Assembly: GCF_947331435.1 (NCBI RefSeq)
Contig: NZ_CAMZOF010000002.1
Span: forward strand, 372,001 to 436,000
Length of the DNA stretch: 64,000 nt
Origin: Pelagibius sp. Alg239-R121
GTDB taxonomy: Bacteria > Pseudomonadota > Alphaproteobacteria > Kiloniellales > Kiloniellaceae
Reading direction: 5' to 3'
The position numbers were made by a program, and so were the translations under genes. The notes beneath the pieces were generated by a model. It did no database searches. It was not told the DNA's origin and saw nothing but the letters and a program-made list of their open reading frames with translations. Shown here one piece after another: positions 1-8,540 of this stretch; the stretch's first letter is position 1, and the number at the start of each line of letters is the position of its first letter.

Positions 1-40
1 AGGCGCATTCCTGATTAAGATGACGGGAACAGCGTATGAC

Positions 41-131
41 GGAGGGGTGGCCGAGTGGCTGAAGGCGCACGCCTGGAAAGTGTGTATACGTTAATAGCGT
101 ATCGAGGGTTCGAATCCCTCTCCCTCCGCCA
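41..131 (+). tRNA. tRNA-Ser (anticodon GGA)
   Basis: A complete cloverleaf can be drawn. The 7-bp acceptor stem GGAGGGG pairs with TCCCTCC, followed by discriminator G and an encoded CCA at 129-131. The anticodon loop CTGGAAA gives GGA. A long variable arm and a T-arm with TTCGAAT mark it as class II serine tRNA. An integrase remnant lies just downstream, so the 3' end has probably served as an attachment site. Confidence 0.96.
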
Positions 132-274
132 ATCTCCCCTACAGCCAATTCCACCTAAATCCACAAGAACTTCATGATTTAAGAGCTTATTGCCTCTTGA
201 TACTCCACTGGCATCCACTGATTTTCATGTAATTCCGCTTACATTTTGTGGGTACGTTTGTGGGGCTGAATTCA

Positions 275-331
275 ATGGCGCGCGAAATCAATCGTCTGAC
301 CGACCGCAAAATATTCTGTCGCAAACGTTGA
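275..331 (+). pseudogene. 5' stub of a tRNA-associated tyrosine integrase
   Basis: An ATG at 275 opens an 18-codon frame ending at TGA 329-331. Its first residues, MAREINRLTDRK, resemble the start of tyrosine recombinases with an N-terminal DUF4102/Arm-type DNA-binding domain. Just upstream lie the spaced GTGGGTACG and GTGGGG motifs usual before such genes. Only the extreme N-terminus survives; an intact integrase would be about 400 residues. Seen: the stub and its place 144 bp after a tRNA-Ser. Inferred: an integrated island entered here and its integrase was later lost. Confidence 0.6.
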
Positions 332-390
332 CCCATTGACGGTACGAGATGGCAAGTGTCAGCCTTAAGGCGAAGGTTTCATCACAATAA

Positions 391-807
391 GCCCTGATCA
401 CGATCTCGTTCAAACATCTCCATTTCTCAAGAGATGTTATCCTATTTGCCGTGTATTTCTATGTTCGCTACACGGTGCCCTTCCGCGATCTCGAAGAGAT
501 CATGGCCGAGCGAGGTGTCGTTGTAGATCATGCGACATTAAACCGGTGGCTCGTGAAATTCGCGCCCACAATTGCCGCAGCGCAATTCTTCGCAAAAGCG
601 CTGTCCAGCAACGGCATTCCCTTGCGGATTATGATCGAGCAAGACCATCGGTTTATCAAACGGCGAACACACCCGATGCTCGGGATCAAATCGTTCAATT
701 CCGCTACGGCAACGCTTGAAGGCATCAAAGTTGCTCAGATGATCCGAAAGAGACAACTCGAGTTAGAAGGTAGCGAATTCGTGCAATTTGCAGCACTCGC
801 TGGTTAA
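391..807 (+). pseudogene. IS6-family transposase, internally deleted
   Basis: The open frame runs upstream of the GTG at 451; the family N-terminus (FKHLHF, then VILFAV, YVRY, FRDLEEIMAERGV, VDHATLNRW) begins near 409 without a clear start codon. After residues APTIAAA it jumps to the family segment around FFAKAL, then jumps again to EQDHRFIKRRTHPMLG and the C-terminus. Family members are about 230 residues; this frame encodes about 130. Two in-frame deletions have removed the segments with both catalytic aspartates, leaving only the glutamate segment. It cannot be an active transposase. No terminal inverted repeats were recognised. Confidence 0.8.
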
Positions 808-904
808 TTGTGTCCGTTCTCTTCCCCCTCCCTTCGTTTTTTGTAAGATTGGTAGGTTCGACCGCAACTCACTCTCCGGACGCGTAAGGCAAAGGGAGCA
901 ATTT

Positions 905-2515
905 ATGAACGACACTCCAAAGGCGATGATCGTCACCGCGCAACCAGAAGCCTCGGAAGCTGGAGCACGGGTCCTGATGCGCGGCGGCAATGCCGTTGAC
1001 GCGGCTATGGCGGCCGCTTTGGTTCAGGGTGTCGTGGATCCGCAAATGTGCGGAATAGCGGGCTTTGGATCCTGTCAGATCTACAGTCCGAAACTGGGTG
1101 TCCACACTTGCGTCGATTTCCACGGAAAAACGCCGCTCGCGGCAACTCCAGACATGTGGCTCAACCGCCTGGAAGCAGAAACCCGGGACGGCTTCGGCTT
1201 TGTGCTTCGGGACAATGTCAACGACCTCGGATATCAGGCCGTCACAACCCCAGGGTCGCTGCTGGCCTATTCCGAAATGGCCTCCGAGTTCGGCACCTGG
1301 GACTGGGCCGATATCTGTGCACCGGCTGTACGTCAGGCCGAAAGCGGATTCGCAATCCGGCCCCATGTGCATTTCTGGCACACCCATGGGGCAGATCTCG
1401 GCCGTGTCGACGTTCTCGACCGACTGCGATTCAGCAATACCGGACAGGACATCTATTTCCGACCCGACGGATCGGTGAAGAAGATTGGGGATCACATTCA
1501 CAACCCCGATCTGGCGCGTACTCTGTCGCGCATTGCCCGCGACGGAGCGGAATTGTTTTACAAGGGTGATATCGCCGAACAGATCGAAGACGACATGAAG
1601 CGTCATGGCGGATTGGTCACCCGCGCTGACCTTGCCGACTACAAGACAACGCGCATTGATCCTCTGCGGGGAACCTATCGGAACTTTGATATCGCCACCA
1701 ATCACCCGCCGGGCGGGGGCATCATGCTGATCGAGATGCTCAATATTCTTGAGCATTTCGACCTTGCCGCAGTGGGCCATAATTCAACGGACTATATTCG
1801 AACCGTGTGTGAAGCCATGAAGGCCGCGACGGCCGATAAGGACGCCTATGTCGGAGATCCAGCCTTTGTGTCAATCCCCGCACACCTGACTGCCAAGGAT
1901 TATGCGGCGACCATCGCCGAGCGGATCAAATCCGGCGAGCACCTTCGTGTTGACCGGCTCGGGCAGCCGGAACCAAAGGACACGACCCATGTGGCGGTTG
2001 TCGATGAAGATGGGACGTGCGTGACCATGACCCATTCACTGGGCATGCCGTCAGGTGTGATCAGCGACGGTTTGGGATTCATGTACAATGGTTGCATGGC
2101 GGTCTTTGATCCCCGTCCCGGTTCTGCCGGCTCGATCGCTCCGGGCAAAAGCCGGTTCAGTTCGGTCTGTCCATCCATCGCATTTCGCAATGGCAAACCC
2201 GCGATCGTGCTCGGAGCGCCCGGCGGCACCCAGATCGCCATGGGTGTCTTGCAGGCCCTTCTCAATGTGATGGATTTCGACATGCCCATGCTGCATGCGG
2301 TGTCGGCGCCAAGATTTTCCTCGACCTCGAATGCCATCGATATCACCAACCGGATCCCAGACTATCTCGTCGATCCTCTGCGCAACGATGGATACGAAGT
2401 TATTCGCTCGGCGCTTACGTTCGGTATCGGTGCCGTTCACGGGATTCGCATTGACGAAAACAGACTTACCGGCGCTGCCGATCCTGGTCATGACGGGATA
2501 GCGCTTGGCGTGTGA
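905..2515 (+). CDS. Gamma-glutamyltransferase family protein
   Basis: A 536-residue member of the Ntn-hydrolase gamma-glutamyltranspeptidase family, which is made as a precursor and self-cleaves before a nucleophilic Thr. The cleavage motif TTHVAVVD is present, with T360 as the predicted nucleophile. That gives large and small chains of about 359 and 177 residues. The N-terminal RGGNAVDAA motif is also typical. The ATG at 905 is chosen because GGGAG lies at 894-898; the frame is open further upstream. No signal peptide is visible, so it may be cytosolic and act on gamma-glutamyl amides or a related substrate. It stands alone with no operon partner. Confidence 0.88.
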   Translation: MNDTPKAMIVTAQPEASEAGARVLMRGGNAVDAAMAAALVQGVVDPQMCGIAGFGSCQIYSPKLGVHTCVDFHGKTPLAATPDMWLNRLEAETRDGFGFVLRDNVNDLGYQAVTTPGSLLAYSEMASEFGTWDWADICAPAVRQAESGFAIRPHVHFWHTHGADLGRVDVLDRLRFSNTGQDIYFRPDGSVKKIGDHIHNPDLARTLSRIARDGAELFYKGDIAEQIEDDMKRHGGLVTRADLADYKTTRIDPLRGTYRNFDIATNHPPGGGIMLIEMLNILEHFDLAAVGHNSTDYIRTVCEAMKAATADKDAYVGDPAFVSIPAHLTAKDYAATIAERIKSGEHLRVDRLGQPEPKDTTHVAVVDEDGTCVTMTHSLGMPSGVISDGLGFMYNGCMAVFDPRPGSAGSIAPGKSRFSSVCPSIAFRNGKPAIVLGAPGGTQIAMGVLQALLNVMDFDMPMLHAVSAPRFSSTSNAIDITNRIPDYLVDPLRNDGYEVIRSALTFGIGAVHGIRIDENRLTGAADPGHDGIALGV

Positions 2516-2855
2516 ATACCATCAAGAGATCCGACCAAAACCCCAACAACGTCATTGCGGCACGATCACCGTTCTTCCAATTGGAATGACGATCTTCGGA
2601 ATTGCGGAAGCGGTTGTGACGACACCATTGACGATCCGTTCCACAATCGGAGCCTGACGTTCTGTTGACAACACATCGCCCCCTTCCGGCACCTGTTTGA
2701 GCAGGGTACTTCCGCAACACCCACGCAATCGCGTATTTTCCGATACGCCGTGGAATCGCCGATTGCGCCCGGATCGGGCATCGGGCAAACTTTTTGCCCC
2801 AGATGGAGGGCGCCTTGGGAATCCCGACTGATATGACGCGGCGCGGACTCGCCCT
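2516..2855. other. Intergenic region, no gene supported
   Basis: 340 bases between the gamma-glutamyltransferase and the PAS-domain gene. A minus-strand open frame (2552-2911) crosses it, but it has no recognisable domain, no convincing ribosome site, and overlaps the start of the PAS gene. No repeat or structured RNA was recognised. Confidence 0.5.
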
Positions 2856-3329
2856 ATGACTGAGCGACGTTTTCCATCGTCCATCGAGGCTAAACTCGGC
2901 GCGACTGTCAAAGGAGCCTACGACTATTGGCTGTTATGCAGGCCGGCACCTGACCTTTTGCCCGGCCGTCAGCACATCGACCCGGTGGAGATCCCCCGCC
3001 TACTGGCGAACATCTGGCTGATCGATGTCGAAGGACCGCCGCGCCAGTACCGCTATCGGTTGGTCGGTACCGCCATCGTCGCGGCGATGCGCGGCGACTG
3101 CACCGGGAAGACGCTCCAGGAGTTGATGGAGGGAGATACGCTCGCAGTGGTACTCGAGACGATGGATCGCATCGCAGCAACAGGCGAGCCCGATCGTCGG
3201 ACCGGACCGCCGTTTGTGGAGACCGAGAAGCGTATCGACCGTGTGGAACGAATCTATTTGCCGTTGGCGAGCGACGGTAAGACAGTCGACATGATGCTGG
3301 GATGCGCCCAGTACGAGAGTCAGTTCTAG
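2856..3329 (+). CDS. PAS_5-domain protein
   Basis: 157 residues matching the alphaproteobacterial PAS_5 family (a small sensor-like fold). The landmarks are a Trp-rich start (YDYW), LPGRQHIDPVEIPRLL, then WLIDVE, and YRYRLVGT. The domain fills the whole protein and no output domain is attached, so it probably binds a ligand or partner; the signal is unknown. ATG 2856 is the only sensible start, since an upstream ATG at 2833 runs into a stop at once. The ribosome site is weak. It stands alone. Confidence 0.75.
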   Translation: MTERRFPSSIEAKLGATVKGAYDYWLLCRPAPDLLPGRQHIDPVEIPRLLANIWLIDVEGPPRQYRYRLVGTAIVAAMRGDCTGKTLQELMEGDTLAVVLETMDRIAATGEPDRRTGPPFVETEKRIDRVERIYLPLASDGKTVDMMLGCAQYESQF

Positions 3330-3617
3330 GGCTGGAACCCGGTAGAGGGCTATACGATGACCAAGAGTTCATCCTGCTCCTACAGGAACCGATCCCTTCC
3401 TCCCCCCTGCCACACACGCAATTGAGCGTAACGCAACTTGTCATCTCGGTAAAAACGCTCCAGGTGCACAGCAGATTAGAAGCGCCGCTTCGAAGGAACG
3501 CGTGTGCAAAAAGACTCAACATCCTCGCCACAGGGTAGCATAGGGGCGAGACGGCGTAGTTTGATGAGGTACGGGATTTGGGAACGTTGATGGTTCGAAA
3601 AGGCCTTGGCGGATACG

Positions 3618-3878
3618 CTAGTTGATGTTTCGAACAGGACTCATCGCTGACTGTTGTCGGTTCTTCATTACGTTTGACAATGCTTGGAACCGACGGCTTG
3701 TCGCCTGCATTTCTGCTTTCGACTGAATGCTCATCTGTGTTTGCTGCGCAACATTCAAACCATCAGAAATAAGAATTGCAAGAGCGTCGCTCTCACTGAC
3801 GCCCTTTGCACGCGCTACTACCTTTAGAGCCTCACGAACTGCTTGGTCGACAGCAGGGTCGCCCGTAATAATTTGCAT
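3618..3878 (-). CDS. Small orphan protein, 86 residues
   Basis: I do not recognise a family. The protein begins MQIITGDPAVDQAVREALK, looks mostly helical, has no Cys, and shows no signal or membrane segment. An AAAGGC ribosome site sits about 7 bases before the ATG at 3878, which supports expression. Codon use is more AT-rich than in flanking metabolic genes, consistent with acquired DNA behind tRNA-Ser. The flanking spacers (3330-3617 and 3879-4083) hold nothing I recognise. Confidence 0.5.
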   Translation of the reverse strand: MQIITGDPAVDQAVREALKVVARAKGVSESDALAILISDGLNVAQQTQMSIQSKAEMQATSRRFQALSNVMKNRQQSAMSPVRNIN

Positions 3879-4083
3879 CGTAATTGCCTTTCATTGCGAC
3901 TGTCCCTTGATGCCGATCTAGCACTGTAGGTTAGAGCCTGATTACATTCAGCATAGCTTGAGTGTAGTACCAGGGCAGAAGCCCGTCGATACGGGTGATT
4001 TTGTGGCCGACCGTGCGCCTGCACGCGTCGCTAATGCCCTGACACTACATTTCCAAATTCCAAAACCCGATTACGACATCTAT

Positions 4084-4290
4084 CTAGGCGTTCTGCTGCA
4101 GCTGTTCGCCCTCAAGCGGCGCCTGCCTGAGTAGGTCATTGATTGCTGTAGCGACCCGCTTCCATGTTGCGTGGCCGTCGGCGTCACCTGCTCGTAAAAG
4201 GGCATCAGCGCCATTGAGGGCCATTGCGATCGCGGCATGACCATGCTGCTTCAGGTCAAGCTCTGACATTGACCCATTTATCGAGGTCAC
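4084..4290 (-). CDS. Small orphan protein, 68 residues
   Basis: An acidic, probably helical protein containing LDLKQHGHAAIAMALNG and a Trp-Lys-Arg segment; no family can be named with certainty. The start at 4290 is GTG with GAGG 6 bases upstream; an internal ATG at 4272 is an alternative. It is divergent from the gene at 4347, and the 56-bp gap between them must hold both promoters. Confidence 0.5.
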   Translation of the reverse strand: MTSINGSMSELDLKQHGHAAIAMALNGADALLRAGDADGHATWKRVATAINDLLRQAPLEGEQLQQNA

Positions 4291-4346
4291 ACAGTATACC
4301 TCGCGAATTTTGGGACTTTTACGCAGAACAGTTATTTGACAGAACG

Positions 4347-4673
4347 ATGAGACGCAAACTAACCCAGCAACAGAAGAAAACGCTCTCGTTGCAGCGAGAT
4401 TGCAGAAACACGTACGGCAACAGTGTGCATGCAGCCCGTAAAACCATTCCAGCGAACAAAGCCAGGGCCAACCGAGCAGTCCGGCGCGCTGCCAATCAAT
4501 GTTTGTGGCAAGAAGGTCAAGAAGCCAGTGACGCCGTGCTAAAGATGAAGCTTGTTACACGATGGCGAAAAGGCAGTGACGAGCCACTCGGCAATGACGT
4601 GGAGAGAGCATTGAACCGGCGCGCAGAGCTTCCGCACATGAAGATTGACCGACGCGAATACTGCATTGAGTAG
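4347..4673 (+). CDS. Basic orphan protein, 108 residues
   Basis: Starts MRRKLTQQQKKTLSLQRD and is strongly basic through the first half (RNTYG, AARKTIPANKARANRAVRR), which suggests nucleic-acid binding. From memory, similar short proteins occur in other proteobacteria without known function; this was not searched. The frame is open back to 4224, but ATG 4347 gives the conserved-looking start. It is divergent from the 68-residue orphan at 4084-4290, and the two may be a pair. Confidence 0.55.
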   Translation: MRRKLTQQQKKTLSLQRDCRNTYGNSVHAARKTIPANKARANRAVRRAANQCLWQEGQEASDAVLKMKLVTRWRKGSDEPLGNDVERALNRRAELPHMKIDRREYCIE

Positions 4674-4741
4674 CCGTGCAGATGGTGAAAGAACAGTTGA
4701 TTTGTGCGATGCCGCCCGCCAACCCATCGCGTTAGCATTTT

Positions 4742-5890
4742 TCAAAGCTCTTTTCGTGCAATGACATAGCTCTCATCATTGAACCAGAGCCCGCCGTGTT
4801 TCTGCAGGACTTCGCGAGTCGCACTGACGTAGGCATTCTCGAGGATAGCCTGTTCGAGCCGTTTTTCTTCGATTTGGGCCACATAGGTTGCGGCGTTCCA
4901 GGCAGCAAGAACCGTGGAAGTTCCGATCATGCTGTGCCTGTCGGTTGGCAAGGTATGGAGGTCGTAACGAAACTTGGCCCGTCCGTCGGCGCCGACAGGC
5001 ATGTTGTATTGCCGGGCCTCTGTGCCAAAAAACTTCCTCACGGCCTTTAAGAGATCGCGGCGGTTCACCGGAAAGGGATTCTCCCGTGGCCAGACCTTTC
5101 TGACGAGTTCAAGACCCGGATCGCCACCGCAGGAGTGGATGCCGACGAGGCGGCCGCCGGGCCTGAGCGCACGCGCCAGCGGCCCGATCACCTTCTCCGC
5201 CTTAAATGTCGCGGAAGCGCGCGCTCGGTAAGGTTGAGCGGCAACGATCAGGTCGAAGTCGGCGCGAGCGGCACCGGGCCTGGGAATGATCGGGTCGAGC
5301 AGAAACCGGTGATCCTCCCGATAGAGTACAAGGACGGCCGGGCGCTGGTACACGGGGTTACCGTGCTTGCCGGATTCGACCTGCCAGTTGTCGGAAAGGA
5401 AGGACTGCAGACCGGCGATCTGCTCATGAAACTCGTCCGCGGAAGACCCACGCAAAGCAACGTTCTTCCACACAAGTTTCGCGGCTGCCGCGGAAGATCT
5501 GGCCGTTAGCCAGGGACTTTCCGCATAGGTGAGATTGGTGAATACCAGGACGGTCGCGGGATGTTCGAAAAGCCGGTCCGGCATTTCATCGAGCGCCAAA
5601 CGAACGTCTTCGATGGAAATCTCTTTAGCGACCACGTAGAAGGGCATGGTGAGGAAACGCCGGTGCATGGAGCGCATCAATGCCGCTAGAACAGTGCCAT
5701 CACCTACGCCGGCATCAAAGACCCTGACCGCCGGCGGACGCGGATGGATGTGCGGCAGTTCTCGCGCAATCCGTCTGCCGATCTCCCGCTTCTCGGAACA
5801 GGTATTCACGAACATCAGGTACTTTTGCCTGTTGTCGAAAAACCGCTCTCCGATTTGACCGCCTCCCCCGTCCTTTTTGTTCTTCTTCAT
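4742..5890 (-). CDS. Class I SAM-dependent methyltransferase-like protein
   Basis: 382 residues. A Rossmann motif I, VFDAGVGDGTVL, lies near residues 57-68 and fits S-adenosylmethionine binding. Later segments FDLIVAAQPY and ALRPGGRLVGIHSCGG resemble motifs IV and V. The substrate cannot be read from the sequence. ATG 5890 is preferred because GGGG lies about 10 bases upstream; a GTG at 5905 is in frame and would add five residues. The TPR gene ends upstream on the same strand (5956, 65 bp away), so the two may be co-transcribed. Confidence 0.75.
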   Translation of the reverse strand: MKKNKKDGGGGQIGERFFDNRQKYLMFVNTCSEKREIGRRIARELPHIHPRPPAVRVFDAGVGDGTVLAALMRSMHRRFLTMPFYVVAKEISIEDVRLALDEMPDRLFEHPATVLVFTNLTYAESPWLTARSSAAAAKLVWKNVALRGSSADEFHEQIAGLQSFLSDNWQVESGKHGNPVYQRPAVLVLYREDHRFLLDPIIPRPGAARADFDLIVAAQPYRARASATFKAEKVIGPLARALRPGGRLVGIHSCGGDPGLELVRKVWPRENPFPVNRRDLLKAVRKFFGTEARQYNMPVGADGRAKFRYDLHTLPTDRHSMIGTSTVLAAWNAATYVAQIEEKRLEQAILENAYVSATREVLQKHGGLWFNDESYVIARKEL

Positions 5891-5955
5891 CGCAAAGAGC
5901 CCCACCCCGCCAGCTTCACCGAAAGGAACGAGAATTTCGACAGTAAGATCGACCT

Positions 5956-7380
5956 CTACGCCGCGGTCAGGAATTGTGCACGTGCCTCAGCGCGTCCGGC
6001 TTTGCCGCTGTTCCCCAGACCCTCGAAGGCCCGCGCCACGGCGCGCCAGTTCTGTGCCGAGGTCGGCTTCATCTCGACCCGTTCGTTCGCAAGCCCGAGC
6101 GCCAGATCGAAGCGCTGCGCCCGCAGAGCTGCCTCAAGGAGGGTCCAACCGATGATATCGCGTTGCGCGAAGCTCCCGCCCAGACGATGGGTCCTGTAAC
6201 GAATGGGCAATAGCCGGTCGACGCACTCCCGGTAACGTTCTTTTTTGTAATCCTGGATGGCGAGGCAGAAGGGAATCCCGATCTCGCGGCTCATCGCGGC
6301 ATTGGCGTCGGACGCCTCTTCCACATAGCGCTCGTTCGCCATCAGAAGCGCCTTTTGTGCGTCCACACGATCATCCGCAGCGAAGGCCATCATGGCGTGC
6401 ACATCATTAAAAGCATAGAGCGTGTTCTGTGCCGCAGGCTCCCATTTGTCTGCCAGATGAGACCAGCGATCACCAGCATCGGCACCGAGAAGGTCCAAGC
6501 GCCACAGCAGAGCGACAGCATCCAGTTCCTCATACTTGTCGCCATGCTCATCATCGGAGCTGAGATGCGCGTCGTAGATCTCGAAAACCCGGTCCGTCTC
6601 TTCGATGTCCAGGTGAAACAGCGCCGTGTGCCACCAGAGATGATTGGCGAAGTTAGAGGTCCCCCAGCGATCGACATAGTCGGCCATGAACCGGATGCCG
6701 CCAACCTGTCGGCCGCGCATTTCCATGACATGGGCAACAGCATGAACTGCGTAAGGATTGTCCGGGCGGATGGCGAGGGCCCGACGCCCCATCTCCTCGG
6801 CTCTGCCGAAATCGCGGTTTTCTTCAAGTCCAAAAGCATAGAAACCGAGCACGAACTCATAGCCCGGCACGCCTTCGTCCCAAATGTTGAAGATCCGCGC
6901 GACAACATCACGTTGTCCCACCACATCGCCTAGTAAGACATCGGTGTAATGCACGAGCATGAGCGCTAAAAGATCCATGGGATAGCTCGTCAGGACCTCT
7001 TCCCATCGCTGGACGGCGCCGAAGAAATCACCATGAATCCAGGCCTGCAATGCCGCTAAGTGCCCGCGCTCCCGCTCATTGGCGTGAGCGGAATGCTTTT
7101 CCGCCTCTTGAACAGCCGCAACCATCTGGTCGTAAATACGGGTTTCCATCGCCTGCGTCAGCCAGGCCGCCTTGAAGATCCAAGCCATGGCAAAGTCCGG
7201 ATGGCGCTCCAGCAGCCTATCGATTTCGGCAATAGCATCGCCGCGGAAAGCAAGCGCCATTTCGGTAGCCCGCTCCAAGCCTTCAATCGCATCAGTATCA
7301 GAATAAGAAACCGGAACACCTCTGATGTCCTGCCCGCCGCTGGTCTGCATCGCTTTCCCTGACATTGTGGTTCTCGACAT
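5956..7380 (-). CDS. TTC38-like tetratricopeptide repeat protein
   Basis: 474 residues with helical repeats over most of the length (for example FAMAWIFKAAWL near residue 65, NPYAVHAVAHVMEMRG near 210 and SAQNWRAVARAFEGLG near 440). Together with WWHTALFHL these match bacterial homologues of tetratricopeptide repeat protein 38. Such proteins are protein-binding scaffolds of unknown role in bacteria. No signal peptide or membrane segment is seen, so it is probably cytosolic. Same strand as the methyltransferase downstream. Confidence 0.8.
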   Translation of the reverse strand: MSRTTMSGKAMQTSGGQDIRGVPVSYSDTDAIEGLERATEMALAFRGDAIAEIDRLLERHPDFAMAWIFKAAWLTQAMETRIYDQMVAAVQEAEKHSAHANERERGHLAALQAWIHGDFFGAVQRWEEVLTSYPMDLLALMLVHYTDVLLGDVVGQRDVVARIFNIWDEGVPGYEFVLGFYAFGLEENRDFGRAEEMGRRALAIRPDNPYAVHAVAHVMEMRGRQVGGIRFMADYVDRWGTSNFANHLWWHTALFHLDIEETDRVFEIYDAHLSSDDEHGDKYEELDAVALLWRLDLLGADAGDRWSHLADKWEPAAQNTLYAFNDVHAMMAFAADDRVDAQKALLMANERYVEEASDANAAMSREIGIPFCLAIQDYKKERYRECVDRLLPIRYRTHRLGGSFAQRDIIGWTLLEAALRAQRFDLALGLANERVEMKPTSAQNWRAVARAFEGLGNSGKAGRAEARAQFLTAA

Positions 7381-7527
7381 TCCTATGAACTCCCCCTCGT
7401 ACCAAGATGGAACGCTGCTTCAATCTGCTTGAAAAATCTCACCCAGGTTATTATCCAATCAAAATAGTTTAGAGGAAATTAGTCGCGCAATCGATCCTGC
7501 TAAGCAAATTGATAGCCAGCTGTAGTG

Positions 7528-8457
7528 CTATGCCTCCCCGTTTCCCGCGTCGTTTGACCAGCGTTCCACCAGTATCCCGTAGAAGAGTTCCGCTGCCGGA
7601 CTTAGCCGGCTACGGGTCCGGCGAAGGGTCCCGATTGCGCGCGAAATTCCAGGTTCTATCAGAGGCCGTGACATGACCGGGTGATGCTCACCCTGGGGAA
7701 TCGCGGAGGCCGGCAGAGCGGTCACACCGACACCCGCCGCAACAAGACCCAGAGCGGTCGATGAATGGCGGACCTCGTAGGTCCAGTTCAGAGTCTTACG
7801 ACTGTGAGCCAACGCGTTATCAATCAACATCCGGTTGCCACTGCCTTTCCAGGGGGCGATGAAACGTCGCTCGTCGACATCTGCCCAGCGGATTCGGCTG
7901 TATCTGCACAAAGGGTCGTCACGCGTCATGACCAGAACGAAATCGTCGTCCATGAGGGTGCGGAAGGTGAGTTCCGGTTCCTGTGCACCGATAAAACTGA
8001 TCCCGAAGTCCGCCTCGCCCTGCGCTACCGCCTCCGCCACGTCGTTGGCGAAGAGATCGAGCACCCTGATGCGCGCACCGTGCCCCCGCGCCGAGAAATC
8101 CTTGATGATGCTGGGCAGAATATTGTGAGTGGCGGTCGGTATCGCAGCGACGGTAACGATCGCGTTCCTTTGCCGGTCGTAGACTGCGGTTTCATCACCG
8201 AGCGCCCGCAGCGCCTCGGCTGCCTCATCCAGCATCGCCTGTGCCCGGATCCGGAAGCCCCTGGCCGCAAGTGTCAATTTCATCGTGCGCGTCGTCCGCT
8301 CAATCAATGTGACACCCAGCACCTCTTCGAGCTTTTGGATACGCCGCGACAGCGCCGACTGTGAGATGTTGAGCTGGTCCGCCGCGCGCTGGAACGAGTT
8401 CAGCTCCGACACGGCAAGAAAGGCCTCAAGGTCGCCAAAATCAAAATTTATGCGCAT
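7528..8457 (-). CDS. LysR-family regulator, likely TcuR-like
   Basis: 309 residues. A winged helix-turn-helix occupies residues 1-60 (LEAFLAVSELNSFQRAADQL, then SQSALSRRIQKLE), followed by a LysR substrate-binding domain. The start at 8457 places the helix-turn-helix at the usual distance from the N-terminus; the frame continues to 8511 but has no ribosome site there. It is divergent from tcuA, and in Salmonella a LysR protein TcuR controls tcuABC. The assignment to this operon rests on position. The start codon lies inside a palindrome at 8450-8464, consistent with autoregulation. Confidence 0.85.
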   Translation of the reverse strand: MRINFDFGDLEAFLAVSELNSFQRAADQLNISQSALSRRIQKLEEVLGVTLIERTTRTMKLTLAARGFRIRAQAMLDEAAEALRALGDETAVYDRQRNAIVTVAAIPTATHNILPSIIKDFSARGHGARIRVLDLFANDVAEAVAQGEADFGISFIGAQEPELTFRTLMDDDFVLVMTRDDPLCRYSRIRWADVDERRFIAPWKGSGNRMLIDNALAHSRKTLNWTYEVRHSSTALGLVAAGVGVTALPASAIPQGEHHPVMSRPLIEPGISRAIGTLRRTRSRLSPAAELFYGILVERWSNDAGNGEA

Positions 8458-8464
8458 AGCGCAT
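8450..8464. promoter_or_regulatory. Palindrome at the lysR-tcuA divergent promoter
   Basis: ATGCGCATAGCGCAT has perfect 6-bp arms (ATGCGC/GCGCAT) around ATA and spans the LysR start codon. LysR operators are often interrupted palindromes between divergent genes, so this is a candidate autoregulatory site. The function is inferred from symmetry and position alone. Confidence 0.4.
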
Positions 8465-8540
8465 TTATAAAGTAAAATTTTGCGTTTAACTAATTTATTT
8501 CCATGAGGCATCCTGAACCGACATGAGAAAATGGGGCTCT

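Noticed and set aside
15-218. Minus-strand 67-codon open frame
   Set aside because: It is the complement of the tRNA-Ser gene and flanks; such frames are common tRNA artefacts.
2552-2911. Minus-strand 119-codon open frame
   Set aside because: No domain, no ribosome site, low-complexity Arg-rich N-terminus, and it overlaps the better supported PAS_5 gene.
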